Source: Prunus persica (Eukaryota > Streptophyta > Magnoliopsida > Rosales > Rosaceae). From it: a stretch of DNA of 64,000 nucleotides. The stretch lies in assembly GCF_000346465.2 (NCBI RefSeq), contig NC_034010.1:22803701-22867700 (forward strand), given 5' to 3'. The notes below the pieces were generated by a model. That model saw only the letters and a program-made list of their open reading frames with translations. It had not been told where the DNA came from and did no database searches. Made by a program: the position numbers and the translations under genes. Positions 22,537 to 36,500 of this stretch are shown here, in pieces. The first letter of the stretch is position 1. Every line of letters begins with the position of its first letter.

Positions 22537-23698
22537 ATGGACACAGAGCGACTTGGAATCGATCCGTCTGGCAAGGGCCGGAACGGTGGAGAAGAGCTCA
22601 CGGACACGAAGGTGAAACCCTAATTTCTAAGTTTGGTTACTTGGAAAGGAAGGAAAATTGAATTCTTATATAATAGGTTTCTTTTGGTTCTATTCTATAT
22701 GAGTGTTTAGTGGGCGTGTGTGATCTAAATTAATTCTCTTGTTTTATTAGCTACCAAAACCAACGCCATGGAAGATTGGGGGATTTTATGGAGTTTTTGA
22801 AGGAAGAGATGGAATGCCGGTTTCTGGCTGGGGTACAATACACTAATATATCTTATTTTCTCATGGCAATTACTGACTCCTGGTCCTGGTTTTGGTTAGA
22901 AATATGTATATACTTTCATTAAGTTACTGTTTAAATTATATTTCATGTGATTTGTATTGATGTTATATGTTTTCAGTCATCTGGAAAGACTTGAATAAGA
23001 GGACCCGAGACATGCATGCGGTCGCCAAGATTGAGTCAAAGTTGAGATCTGAACGTGATAATGAGCAAAGGGAATATGGTATGTCTGGTCTTGCTCGTCC
23101 AGAACTTGTTCCCATTGACCCTGTTCGTCTTGATGGGAAGAACTACCCCATCTGGGCGCCGCGAATGGAGTTTTTCCTCAAGGAATTAAAAGTTGAATAT
23201 GTACTCTATGAGCCATGCCCTAGCATTATTGTAGGATCTGTAGCATTTTCTGGAGGACTTACTGAATTGAAGGATGCTAAAGAGAAATGGATCAAGGATG
23301 ACTTTCTGGGTCTTCGCACGATCTTGAACTATCTATGCGATGATCTCCTCCATCGTTACGGAAAGAGAAAGAAAACTCCAACTGCTAAACAACTGTGGGA
23401 CGATCTAAAATTAATGTTTGGAACAAAGAAATATCTGGTTAGAAAGTACATGGATTTTCAGATGGTCGATGAAAAGCCACTTGTGGAGCAAATTCAAGAA
23501 TTCAATCGCATTTTCGATGAAGTTGTGGCTTCTGGAATGACGTTGAGTGAGAAATTTCATGTATCTGCTATCTTATCCAAGCTCCCTGCCTCTTGGAAGC
23601 ATGTGAACATCAAGTTGAAGCGCAATATTAATGAGCCTTTGACTTTAGAAGTGTTGATGGATCATTTGAGGATTGAAGAAGATTACGTTTGCGTATGA
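22537..23698 (+). CDS. UBN2 (Copia Gag-like) single-domain protein B
   Basis: Three exons: 22537-22611, 22751-22832, 22977-23698, about 292 residues. It starts MDTERLGIDPSGKGRN, paralogous to gene A. Exon 2 adds PKPTPWKIGGFYGVFEGRDG, which has no clear partner in A. The UBN2 region reads VRLDGKNYPIWAPRMEFFL, KQLWDDLKLMFGTKKYL, YMDFQMVDEKPLVEQIQEFN and ILSKLPASWKHV. No zinc knuckle or pol domains are present. The two paralogues have diverged widely but both stay open, which argues for selection on the Gag domain. Function is unknown. Confidence 0.7.
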
Positions 23699-25230
23699 AC
23701 CAAACGGATGTATTTTGTTTATGAAATTCATGTAAGAAATTATTAGGGGTTTTTTTATATATCAAAGACTAAGCAAACATGATTGGAATTTCAAAAATCT
23801 AAAATTTAGTACCCTAATTTCTATGTTTGCTTCCTTTTTTTGGCTCGTTCTATGTGAGTTGTTTATTGAAGTGGGCACTAGTTAGCCGACTTTGTCTGTG
23901 CCTTTAGGAAATTACGATTAATTTGGACAATCAAATGAGTATAAAGAAGCATCACTGTCCCAGACAAGGAAACTTTTGTATCAACTCGATCCGTCTTAAT
24001 ATTAGAAGAAAAGAGTTCAAAACAATCTGAACTTGGACAACCCATGGTTTCACAACTTAAAAAAACAACAGAGATTCCAAGTTACTAGTGTTAATACTCA
24101 TCTAAAATGATAAAAAAGAAAAGAAGAAAAATAATCAAGTCATATACAGTTGATCCAAATTAAAAATCAAAATCCCATTTGTTGTAACCAAAAAAAGTGA
24201 TATCAGTTTTGAATGCCGCATCCAAAAATTCAAAATAACAAAATTTCTTATATATGATGATCCAAAATTGTCATTCCATAATTTGTCCCACAAAAGTTTC
24301 AAAATTAAGCTTCTTACTATAAAACATGCACATCAAGAGTCCAAAAAAGAAAAGCAACACTAGAAAGTGTTTTTGTAACATAAGCAATTTTTATATATGC
24401 CAAACTTATCAAAATCGCTTTTGATTGTCATGCATCGCATTTTGACATGTCAATAGCACTCCCAAACAGACCCTAAATATAGTTGATCCCCTACTTTACT
24501 TTGCATAAGTTGTCTCAACTAAAGGACTAGAATGATAACAAGACAAGTTCAAACCACATATGAGTGCATGGGTGTTAAAATTAGGTCCAAACTCTATAAG
24601 TGATATTAGGGAAGGATAATTCGAATCATGACCTTAAATGAAGGGGAAACCGCTCTTAACATTTGATCTGCAATCCCCTTATTAAATCTAGTGTTTAAAA
24701 CATGAGATATGAGTTATACATAAGTCGCATTTGATCTAATCTTTTATGTGAACAAAACCTGGTATAATACTGAAATTATTATATGTGCGGTCTAAAGGAA
24801 GGATGGACAAAAACTAATTTATATTCAAAGATTTAAAAAGTACATCGAACAACATGTACATAAAAAGGGTGACAAAAATACATAGTTGTGACTATTGAAA
24901 AACTAAGACACATGGGTTCGAAACCCGTTGGAAGTATTTTGTGATAAGAGGCAAGTCGAACCCTGAGCGGGGATTAATCTCCACCCTTCAGGTGTGGGGA
25001 CACCTCGTGGTATTTATATAAGAAAAAAACTAGGACATGCCCTCGCGCAATTGAAAATTAGGTTTTGTAAAAAAATTTGAAACTTAGGTGAAGATGGGCC
25101 GAATCTGGGCCTGGACGTCTGAGGACCATGCTTTACTATATTTTTTGAGCCAGAATATTGGGCCTTATTTGTTTCGTAATTTTGAGCTGGGCTTCATTGA
25201 TCGACCTGGGTGAAGAAAAACAAAACGACA
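23699..25230. other. Spacer with dispersed-repeat remnants
   Basis: No gene. 24360-24475 resembles a MITE (AGTGTTTTTGTAACATAAGC...AGCACTCCCAAACAGACCC). 24490-24790 is a diverged copy of 14320-14760. Near 24909, GGGTTCGAAACCCG resembles a Pol III B-box, a possible SINE remnant, but no A-box or full tRNA fold is visible. Confidence 0.4.
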
Positions 25231-25613
25231 TCGTCTAGTGGACAAGGAGGACGCCCTAATAACACTCCAGTATCATTGTTCAAAACTCTTCGCGAATCTC
25301 TGCCTCCGTCTCACTCTCGAGTCTGAGGAGTTACCAGCTTAAGCTCTACGGCCTCATTCAGGTATATTCAGTTTTCCCTCTCTAAATTATCTGTTTGGAT
25401 GCCTAGAAAATCAGAGAAGAAAATGCAAAAATCAACTTGTCATAAAAGTGAGATGGATATGATGGTGAAATAGTAAAAGGTTTGAGCAGGAATTTTGTGA
25501 TGGCAGTGAAAGAACCGAAGAGGGCCCTAGTCCTTGTTAAAGCTTTTGCATTGCGACTTTCGCAACCTCTTCTAAATCAAACAGCACTGGGGTTTGATCT
25601 ATAAGCCTCAGTG

Positions 25614-25754
25614 ATGGGTCGTAAGAAAAGGCGTGGGTTACATTCTAATATTGAATGCCAGCCTAGACTGCTCCCAACATATTGCAACAGTGACTTAGCT
25701 GCCATCCAATTTCCAGCATTGATAAAAAATCTTTCTGCTGATCCATCTCGATGA
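25614..25754 (+). CDS. Small open frame (46 aa) behind a promoter-like region, unknown
   Basis: Encodes a 46-residue basic-start peptide (MGRKKRRGLHSN...LSADPSR). Upstream, 25080-25230 has TGGGCC/GGGCCT motifs typical of plant housekeeping promoters. At about 25240-25361 a leader-like exon is followed by a good donor (CATTCAG|GTATATTC). Transcription is therefore plausible and the frame could be a small protein or part of a non-coding RNA. I do not recognise the peptide. Confidence 0.35.
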   Translation: MGRKKRRGLHSNIECQPRLLPTYCNSDLAAIQFPALIKNLSADPSR

Positions 25755-26683
25755 TATGATTGCCATTCTTCTTATGTGGATTTAGCTTTCGATTGTGATT
25801 TTTGTTGTTGTTGAGAAAGGAGCTTGACCTATATAAGTTATGGAAAACACTTTATAATCCACGTATTTTTTTTTTCCCAAATTCTGTCGTATGGGTCGAA
25901 AACCATGTATTTTAGGTTGTCTTTTGATTGTGGGTAACTATTATGTTTCCCCTGGTCCATTTTGTGTAACAAAATTTGTGTATATGTTTTGGGAAAATCA
26001 ATGCTGGATGGGTTTTGTGTAATGGGCTGCTAAGTTTTTGCGGTTTTGGTTGTTTGGTAGTGGCTTTTCATGTTACTAGTGTTTTAAATATAGTGTTCAT
26101 GGATGCCAGCCCTTAATTTTTGTGACAGGTTTTGGCCTTAATTTTTGGCTTGAGTTGATCGTTAACTTGTTCTGTTCTTGGTTATGTTGTGCATCTATTT
26201 TGTTGATGTGTTTAGTTAATCTCTTACTCATATGTGTTTGTGTGTGTGTTCTCTTTTGGTAGGAAGAATCTGTGCAAGTCCCAAAAGTTCCAGTGCAAAG
26301 TTAATTTTTCCCCTTTTAGTTTGAAGAGAATGTCTGCTTGTTTGTCTGTTTTTTAGTTCTAGCAAGATTCTATTTGCCCCCTCCTGTACAGTTAATCCCC
26401 ACTTTCCCACCCTTGAATTCATTTTCTTCGTCCATATTTGATTTCTGCATCAATTGTACACAAGCATGGCTAGATTTAAGCATCTTTGTTTGGTTCAACA
26501 GGCACTAGGGCCCTCTTGCCATGTTATAATGGTTGATTACTTGTTCATCTGACCATACCTTTGAATTAACTATGTCGAAAGGTTTTGCATATTGTACCTT
26601 TTGTAGTAGGAGGATTAGCCATAATCAGCTCATACGTCTATTCATTCATTTTATGACAAGGTACATATGGTCTGGTATAAATA

Positions 26684-26880
26684 GAAAACACTATTGTTTG
26701 GATAAATTTGAGTATTCTCAGCTCTGGCAACTTCTTTGACTTGCTCTGAATTGGGTAAATAGAAAAGAATGTCACTTTATCTGGCTGCAGGTAGAAGTGC
26801 ATATTAGCAATGCACCTAGAGTGATATGTTGTATTGCTTTACTTATTATAGAAAAAATAAGGAAAGATTGTATTGTTTGC
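26684..26880. repeat. Segmental duplicate of 19138-19330
   Basis: Shares GGATAAATTTGAGTATTCTC, CTTTGACTTGCT and CTGCAGGTAGAA in order with the 19.1-kb copy. Confidence 0.8.
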
Positions 26881-27734
26881 TGAAAATGTATAATAAAATG
26901 ACAATGCATTACTAAAAAAAGACAGTATTCAATTATTATTATTTTTATTATCTGTATTCTCTCTCTCTCTCTCTCTCTCTCTCAATATTGCTTTTGTTCT
27001 TGATAACAATGAAATCATTGAAATGCATAGGAAAAGTGGAGCAATGAAATTGTGGACTAGGGTATTCTAGAGAAATCTGGATTTGATAGCCAGAGAAGGG
27101 ATTGATCAAAACGAGGCTGTGACGGGATTGCTGGATGGGTAATAGGCTTCAGCATAGGTGCCAGAGTGTTCTTGAGAGGATTAGGAATTTAAAGAGTATG
27201 TTTCTGTGAGCCATGAGGCGTGGGTTTTGAGTTGCAGGGTTTTGAAGCTTGAAAGAAAAAGGTTGCCTGAACTTTTTTCAGGTGATTGTTGTCTGAGACT
27301 GAGAGTATTGTGAGAGAGGATGATCTCTTTAGCTCAAATAGAGTATTGAAGCTCAGTATGGAGAGGGGATTTGAGGGTTTATGTCTTTTTCTTATTTTAT
27401 CAAGAGGTTGATTTCTAAACCAAAACTAGGGTTGAATTTTGATGGGACTTCCAACTGGGAAAGTGATGCTGAGCAGACCTAGACAGACACTCACACAAAG
27501 CTCACTAAAGAATGGGACTGTGCTTGGTCACTTATTGGTTTCCCAACAAAAATTATATTTGGCTTGTTTTGACCAATCTCCTATTTGCATTGCTATAAAT
27601 TTGAGATACACTTTGCACCGATGATATTGCTTCTGTTGGTGCATAATTGGAAAAAACACCGAGCTATTTAAAATTGATTGTCAAATCCCTTAAAAAAGAA
27701 CTTATAATTTAATCCAAAAGGTGTTTTTTTTTTC

Positions 27735-28370
27735 AAAAAAGTGCACACACAATCTAGTTACCGCCCCACTCAAGTTGTTCAAGTGCCAAATTGAATAGTG
27801 GCCACTAGTTGACCTAACGTTAAAATTGGTCTAGTTTGAGTGGGTTCTATTGCCCACAATTAGTAACGACTTGCAGCTATATGCAAGTGCATCATCATTT
27901 CCACTGGGCTTTCCAATAATACTAAAAGGAAAATACTTGCATTTTCTCTTGAAAGTGGGAACTTCTATTTTCTTGTTAATCATTGTTTGTTGTGTATGTA
28001 GAGATTTATCGTTTTATATTTTTTTAAAATTATTTTTGCATATGTATCATACTTTGATTTGCAAAAAATAGGAATACCTTTTTCGAGGAAACGAAGGAAG
28101 CAATGTCCATATCAAAATAAAAGAAAACATAGAAGTAAATAAATTCCAAAATTATGTATGCTTATGTGTCGCATATTATCATATGCATGTGTAAGGCAAT
28201 GGAGGGAATCAATGTCGTGGGAGAAAAAAAAAAGCAACTAGGATATCTTAGAAAATACTATAATCTTTCGGCTTATGTCAATTAAGGTCCAATAATTATA
28301 CCACTAACCATTAAATTATTTTACGTGAATAATTACCCTATATATATATATATATAAACAATTAGGTCAC
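27735..28370. repeat. Segmental duplicate of 17010-17370, with insertions
   Basis: Anchors shared with 17010-17370 appear in the same order: CACTCAAGTTGTTCAAGTG-type start, CATCATTTCCACTGGGCTT, GAAGTAAATAAATTCCAAAA, CATTAAATTATTTTACG. About 270 bp of extra DNA separates some anchors. Confidence 0.8.
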
Positions 28371-30598
28371 CCAAAAAAAAAAAAAAAAAAAGCAAATATC
28401 TCCTAAAATTTGTTAGAAAAAAAAAGATGTCCAATCTTATGATAACAACAAATAATTGGTGGAAAATTAAGAACCGTGCAAACAATGAAGAAAATTTGCT
28501 CAAGACAAAAAGGAAGGGAAGCGTGTCAAGCAAAGCAACAAATAAGCAACAGCAATTCAATCCTTTTTTTCATATGTGGATCACCACCAAACTTTGTTTG
28601 CTTCACTTCATCTGCCAAAAAAAAATAAAATTATAATTATAATTCTTTAAAAAATTAAATTAAATAACTGTATTAATAATGCAGTGAAAGTATCTTTGTC
28701 TGTACAGATATTAGATGCTTTAAACAATATTAACAGATTAATTAACAATCCAGTCTGTTGGGAAAGAACAAAAGAGGTAATATTCAAAACAAAGGAATTA
28801 AATTAAAAGGAGCCAAAAATTTCATAGGTCTGTGTCTAAGTTACCAAACAAAACATCAGTCTCAGGGACTATACATGCTGGTGGAGTGGTGGTTTCTCCA
28901 TCCACATATATGCATTATAGCCCTGGATTTGCTTGTTTTTATATGACTTATGGAAACGCATTACAAACGTATAGGTTTTTTTAAACCCTGAAGAAGTAGA
29001 ACTATGGACTTGACAAGTTTACATTAGTAGTAATGAAATGATGCATAGCAAATTGCTATTTTTTCTTGAGATTCTTCACTATAATTTTAAAAAAGAAAGA
29101 TTTCATATATGAAATACTAAACAAATAAAATGAATTAGCAACGAGTGAGTAGTCAAACTCTCCGAAATTTTTGATATGAGACAACACTTCACATCATCAC
29201 ATGTTCCCGTACATGTGATAAAATTTCAAGCACAACGTGTGAACAATGTATATTGGGTGACGAGTAACATGCGCGGTAGTTGGGATTCACACATGTAAAA
29301 ACCTGCTTTGATACCATAAAGGAAGATGATGTTTTCAACTCAAAATCAATTGGCAACAGAGAGTATTTTAACTCATTCTAAGTCCATTATAGATACTTTC
29401 TCATGTATGACAAAACTTCTTATAGTGACTTAAATCTGAACGCATTAAATTGTAAACACTTTCAAGAGGGTACGGATCAAATTGTCATCTATTTCCCCCC
29501 ATGTGAAGTTTGATTGAATTGAATTAGGATCATATAATTACGATTCTATCAATCTGCGGTGGAAAAAAAAAAAGGTAATGTAATTTCTTTAAGGTACGTA
29601 ACTATTCCTATCACTGGGTGGGTCCCATAAAAATACAATCCCATCCCAATCCAAAGGGAAGAGAAGCAAGAAGAGATTCTACAAACCGTTTACAACAAAT
29701 TCAACGGCTGTGATTTTCTGATTACTCTTACATGGTATCCAAGTCTCAGTGGACCCAACAAGGAAGTGGGCCCCAAATTCCTCCTACATTACAAAGTGCA
29801 GCAGAAACGTCATTGCCAACCCTTTCCCATTATATATATATATATATATATAAAATAAGAATTTCAAAATTCATTAAAATTAATAAATTAAATTAGAAAA
29901 ATAAAATACATCCTACAAAAATGATAATTACTCTGTATAAGCCAGAAAGAAAACTGCCATAAAAAGCCAAATATTTCCTTCTTCTGACTGTTAAATCTCC
30001 GCCCTTCCTTCCTTATCACACACCCATCTCTCTATATCTCTTTCCTCTCTCCTATTTTTCCATCTCCACCTTTTTTCTTCTTCCTCTTCATCTCCATACA
30101 AACCTCTTTCATTGTTTCTGCTCTCCTCATTATCCGAACTCTGAACCTCACCACTCGGAGAGAGAGTGAGAGCTTTTACTCCTCTTATCTTCTTCATAAT
30201 TATGTTTTTCTACTTGCATGGTTAATTGGTGCAGCTCAGTTTAATTATCTCCTATCTTCCTTCTGCATTAAAAAAAAAACTCCATTTTCTCTGGAAAAGC
30301 TTAATTCCACATACTTGGTAATCAAATTTTTTATTGGTTTTTTCTTTTTGTGTTTTCATTTAATCTTCAGCTCAGCTGTGTTTTTGAAGTGTTTTTGTTC
30401 CTGAAGTGTTTCTCAAAATAGAAAGAAACACTTTTGAGATATCATTGGCTTGTGCTCTAAACCTTATCTGAATTTATCCATGGAGTATCTTGCATCTTAC
30501 TAACACTGATTTAATTAATTAAACTTGTTCAGATATCTACTTAGGTGGGTAATTAAGGATATTCGAGTTTAAGCTCATTCATTCAAGAAAAGCTGAAA

Positions 30599-33500
30599 AT
30601 GGCACCCAGAAACAGTCGTGGAAAGGGCAAAGGAGAGAAGAAGAAGAAAGAAGAGAAGGGTAATCAATCATTAATCTGTCTTCAAATTGCTTAATTTAGT
30701 CAAACTAATCATTAGTTAAGCACCCGGATTAATTAATCCTTGTGTCGTTTTTTTCTTTCTGTCTCTGCAGTTCTTCCTGTTGTCATGGACATCACTGTGA
30801 ACCTTCCTGATGAAAGCAGTGTTGTTTTAAAGGTTTGGATGGTTTCTAAATTCAGCTCAAGGCCCTTGTGGCTGCAATTAATTTATAACAAGTTCTACTA
30901 TTAGCTTTGTCAACCTTGGCTAACTAAGTCTCTCTGTCTTGTGACTTGTACTCTTTTGTAAGGCAGGAACGTTTTGTTTTTGTTGCTTCCAATTCACATG
31001 GGCACTTTTTATTTTTTATTTTTAAGTACAAGCAATTGTATAGTGTCAAAGTTGGTTCATTGGCCGGTTTCGAATATGTGCAATAGTCTCCAAACTATAG
31101 GCATCACCCACCTACTTCCATAATAGAAGCTAGCTAGAAAGCCTCTCTTGCAAGCACACAAAATGTAATGTGCTTTTTCTTTTCTTGTCCTTGTCCTTAT
31201 TGTCATTGTTCATACCAAGTTATAATGAGCCAATTCACTGTCAATTTCTGATGCTTTAAGGACAGAAGTACATTTTGTTTTTTAGTTTATGCTACATGTA
31301 TGGTATATATGAAGGTTGAATTACTTATGCTAAGTGAGGTCCGTATGTATAAATATGTGTCATATTATGGATATTAGCATTATTGAGCATGTAGCGAAAT
31401 TAACATTGATATTCTTAGCAGGGAATTTCAACAGATAGGATTATCGATGTTCGCCAGCTATTATCAGTGAACACAGAAACTTGCAATATCACAAATTTTT
31501 CACTTACCCATGAGGTAATTTTCATTACTCACAATACTTGGTCGTGATCATCTTATTCTTGTTTGTGGCTAATCTTATTTCACAACATCTGATTGGAGGA
31601 GAAAATGGCATGTAGTTGAAGACTTTTCATTTCATTGCCTTTGACAAATTAGGGCATTTAATACAAGACCAAATCAAAAGAAACCCTAAAATCAATTTCA
31701 TGTGGCTGAACGCCTAGCAGAAAAAGTTAGACCATAATCGCGTTCGCGGTGATGACTGTATAATTACCCATGATTTATTGCAAAGAGGCCACACAAAAAA
31801 GAGAGTCAAACGACCATAATATCGTTGTCGTTCATTGCAGGTAAGAGGGCAGCGATTAAAGGATACGGTGGACGTCTCCGCACTAAAACCATGCGTCCTG
31901 ACGTTGGTCGAAGGTAAATATTCAAAAAATAAACCCGACGTCGTTTTGTCTGACTTCTATGATCTATCTTTATGGCCCGTTGGTCTTTAAGCAGTTTGAG
32001 GCCCATTGGGCTTTAGACAGTTTCAGGGCCATTGAGCCGAACGTATCCAGAACGTCGTCGTACTCGCGCTTCTTCTTCTTCCTCAATCAAATTTCTCACT
32101 CTCTGTGTGCTCTGTTTTTCTCAGAGGACTACGATGAACAGCGCGCAACGGCGCACGTCAGACGCGTGCTGGACATCGTGGCCTGCACGACGAGCTTCGG
32201 GGCGTCGCCTTCGCCGACGAAGGACCAAGGTCTTAAGCTCGATGCCTCTTCTACAGGCTCTGGTAAAAATGCGCCGGGTGCGCAGGATAAGAGCGCCAAG
32301 AAATCCACCACCACCAACACCTCCAAGTCTCAAGTTTCCACAGGAGCCGATAAGCGAGACGTGGCGGTGGACTCGGAGACCGAGATGAGCCACTCTTGCC
32401 TTAAGCTTGGTTCTTTCTACGACTTCTTCTCTCTCTCCCACCTCACTCCTCCTCTGCAATGTACTCTCTCTGTCCTCTTTATCTCCTCTACGCATGTATG
32501 TATGTATTTTATGGCATAAAAATTGAGTGTAAATGCTGTGAATTGTTGCAGTTATTAGAAGGGGGACGAAACGACAAGTCGATGAGATTTTGCCCCAGGA
32601 TCACCTCTTTTCCCTTGAAGTAAGACTTTCGTCTACGCAGTCTATGCACACACAAAGACACAAATTTTATTTTATTTTTGAGTTCTCAACATCCAATCCA
32701 AACACATCTTATGTTTTTGCAATGATCAGGTGAAGCTTTGCAATGGGAAGGTGGTTCATGTTGAAGCTTGCCGAAAGGGATTCTATAGCGTAGGGAAGCA
32801 GCGGATTCTGTGTCACAACCTGGTCGATTTGTTACGGCAGCTTAGTAGAGCCTTTGACAATGTTAGTAAGCTGTTGTTGAGTTTCTCAAGTGTTTATTTT
32901 TTCTCAGCTTAAGTATGTAATGTGTAGAGCAATTCAGCTTTGCAATTGTGTAATGATAATATGCGTATTTAATTTCTCATATTTCAGGCTTATGATGAGC
33001 TCTTGAAAGCATTTTCGGAACGTAATAAGGTATAGGATAATTCATTATGCTTTCTTGTATGAGTGTGTATTTTCCCAGTTCTATGTTTGTAACTGAGTTT
33101 CTTGATCTTTTGCAGTTTGGGAATCTCCCTTACGGCTTTCGAGCAAACACATGGCTGGTACCACCTGTTTCAGCACAGACACCCTCAGTTTTCCCTGCTC
33201 TACCTGTGGAGGATGAAACTTGGGGTGGAAATGGAGGTGGTCTAGGAAGAGATGGAAAATTTGATCTGATACCTTGGGCTAACGAGTTTTGGTATATTGC
33301 ATCTATGCCTTGCAAGACAGCCGAGGAGAGGCAGATTCGAGATAGGAAGGCATTTCTCCTTCACAGCCTATTTGTCGATGTCTCCATTTTTAGAGCCATT
33401 AAGGCTGTGCAGCATGTAATTGGAAAACCGGAATTGACTGGTTCAGTTCCAAACAGTGGAATTCTTTACACCGAGAGAGTAGGGGACTTGAACGTGACAG

Positions 33501-36500
33501 TTACAAAAGATGTTTCTAATGCAAGCTGTAAGGTAGATACTAAAATTGATGGAATTCAAGCAACTGGAGTGGATAAGAAGAATCTAGCACAACGAAACCT
33601 TCTAAAAGGGATCACTGCTGATGAAAACACTGCTGCCCATGTAAGTTATTTTCTGAAATAAATGTTGTTGATCAATAAAAATTTTCTCCACGCTATGAGA
33701 TTTATTTTGTAACTTTGGCACAGTTAGGTGATTCTTGATAAAATTATGCGTGCAGGATGTCAACACTCTAGGTGTTGTCAATGTCAGATATTGTGGTTAC
33801 ATTGCAGTTGTCAAGGTTGAGGGAAAGGAAACTAAGAAAGTCAGTTCTCCATCTCAAAGCATTGAACTCCTTGATCAACCTGAAGGTGGCGCCAATGCCC
33901 TTAATATCAACAGGTACTCATTAATTCATCTGTGAGTATTATGTAAAGATACGAACCTTTTGTCATGGAGTTTTGCTATAAGAGCCTAACTTGTACCTTG
34001 TTGCTTGCAGTTTGAGATTACTACTTCACAATATAACACCTTCGGACCAAAATAAACCGGCATCGCATATGCAAATACTGGAGCATGAAGAGCTTTCTGC
34101 TTCCTGCGTTTTTGTTGAGGGGCTCTTAGAAGAAAGTCTTGCTAAGCTAGAGAAAGAGGAGCTAGATTCTGATAGTTTTGTGAGATGGGAACTTGGAGCT
34201 TGCTGGATTCAACACTTGCAAGACCAAAAAAATGCGGATAAAGACAAGAAACCATCAACTGAGAAGGCTAAGAACGAGATGAAGGTTGAGGGACTTGGGA
34301 CACCTCTTAAATCCCTTAAAAACAGCAAGAAAAAATCAGATGGAGGCAATATCAAACTGCAATCTGAGAGCTCAAAGTCTCCTGCAGATGGTGTTGTTGG
34401 GGAAGCTAACAATGCTACATCCCCTTCTGTAGAGTCAAAGTTTGAAACTAATGCCAAAGAAAATGAGCTTGTGCTGACAGAGATATTGTCTGACGCTGCC
34501 TTTGCTCGACTAAAAGAATCTGAAACTGGACTTCACTGCAAGGTAATATATAATAGATGTCACAAGAGGCTTTACAACATTTGCTTATTTGTACTATACA
34601 TCGTGAACTAATGTACCACGTACTTGACAGTCTCTGCAAGAACTGATCGACTTGTCTCAGAAGTACTACTCTGAAGTTGCTCTTCCAAAACTGGTAATGA
34701 ATAAATATTTTTTTTGCTTAAAATTTCTTATCTTTCTGCATGTAAGTATTGTTATGGTGATTCCTGTTTCTAGAATTTATCATATAATACAGGTAGCAGA
34801 TTTTGGTTCATTGGAACTTTCACCAGTTGATGGTCGGACTTTAACTGATTTCATGCATACTAGAGGTCTTCGGATGCGTTCTCTGGGGCACGTTGTAAGT
34901 TTTCTACTAATTTAGAGTTTTCGTATTTTAAATACATGCCCTGTATAATTCATCTACCTAAGAAACATTTTTGTTTGCGTCCTTACCTTGCTGGGTGTGC
35001 TATGCCCCATCTGAACTTTAATAATTTGACATGGTGTTCTGATTTTTGGAGGTTGTTTGTTTATGTGGCTTTGAAGTGTGTAATAAAAAAAAACAAAAAA
35101 GAAAGAATATATGACAGTTTTCCCAAGATCTGGAGCTAGCAATCCTTTTATCATGTGTTAGTGGCTGTTAGGCAATGTTTTTTTTTTGGTCTGAGCTGTT
35201 AGGCAATGTTAACCAGCCACTAATGTTTGCATAGCGTCAAATTTATAATGTGCATTATCCTTTTGCTTATATCTGATACTTGCATTATCTCTCATCTCCA
35301 AACTGGAACTCTCAGAAATTTGAAATCCTACATGTAGGTGACGTTTGTTATGCTGCTTAAACAGGATGCCATATTGAAAGAAAATTGCCTTTTATTTCTT
35401 TACAGGTCAAGCTTTCAGAGAAGCTATCCCATGTGCAGTCCCTTTGCATTCATGAGATGATAGTGCGAGCATTTAAGCACATACTTCAGGCAGTGATTTC
35501 TGCCGTTGATAGCACTGAGAAAATGGCTGTGTCGATTGCTGCTGCCTTGAATCTTATGCTGGGGGTTTCGGAAAATGAAGAATTAAATAAGCCATGCAAT
35601 GTTCATTCCCTTGTGTGGAGGTGGCTGGAGGTATTCTTGCGAAAGAGATATGGATGGGATCTTAGCAGCTTCAACTACGACGATGTGAGGAGATTTGCGA
35701 TTCTACGTGGATTATGTCATAAGGTATGTAGCATGTCAATGAACATTAGCTTTTGGAGATGGCCCACATTCTTTAATACTGTCTTTGTAAATTCACACTC
35801 TAGTTTTTAAGCTTGTTTGTTGACCATGAAGCTAGCAAATATATATCTATGTATTAGGAACAAAAGATTTCCATTACAAACAGAGTAAACCCGCTGTCTA
35901 CTGGAAATACATAAAATACCTCTAAACAACTAGCTGCTAGAAAATTTAACGTTGCAAAGCATCTAAAACTAAACAATGTGTTAAGAAATAACGACCTGGC
36001 AATCCGCGTGAATAAAAAAGAAGGGTGTATCCCAAAATTCAGAGGAAATCAGAGCCCCAAAGTGAACTCATGATGAAGGTTGCAACTAATGCCTCAACTT
36101 GTTTGTCACGCCAATCTTTATAGATTACTTTTGACAGGTTAAACTCACTTATCAAAGTCAGGTAAAACTCCTATGTAACCATCAATGGTCATTACCAACC
36201 ACTTTGATGAATCCTTCCAATCATGAGTTTGCAATAAGTATTCTCCTTCCTGGCTCCCACTTTTCTCTAAATGCATTGATTTCTATAGTATAATTATCTA
36301 TGATGTTAGATTATACATACATAGATCAGACTAATGTCTTACTGAATTTGAGGATAATCATAAAATAAAAATGATCATCAATCGTGTATTTAATAACAAG
36401 TATTTTGCATATGTACTAAAATATGAACACTGACATTTTGTTCTCTCTTTCCCCTTCCCCATCCCCCAAATTAGGCGGGTATTGAGATGGTTCCAAGGGA

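Larger units (their letters stand above)
25755..30598. other. Gene-poor spacer and TSS 5' region
   Basis: No confident gene. It holds a CT microsatellite (about 26960-26983), the copy of 19138-19330 at 26684-26880, the copy of 17010-17370 at 27735-28370, and a TA tract (about 29831-29853). From about 29990 CT-rich sequence probably belongs to the 5' UTR and promoter of the TSS/REC gene. The 27010-27620 stretch has transcript-like composition but no supportable frame. Confidence 0.4.

Noticed and set aside
24905..24925. Possible tRNA T-arm (GGGTTCGAAACCCG)
   Set aside because: No acceptor stem, D-arm or anticodon arm can be folded around it.
32121..32495. Minus-strand and alternate-frame ORFs over TSS exon 5
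   Set aside because: Shadows of the GC-rich TSS exon, whose frame and splice phases are consistent.
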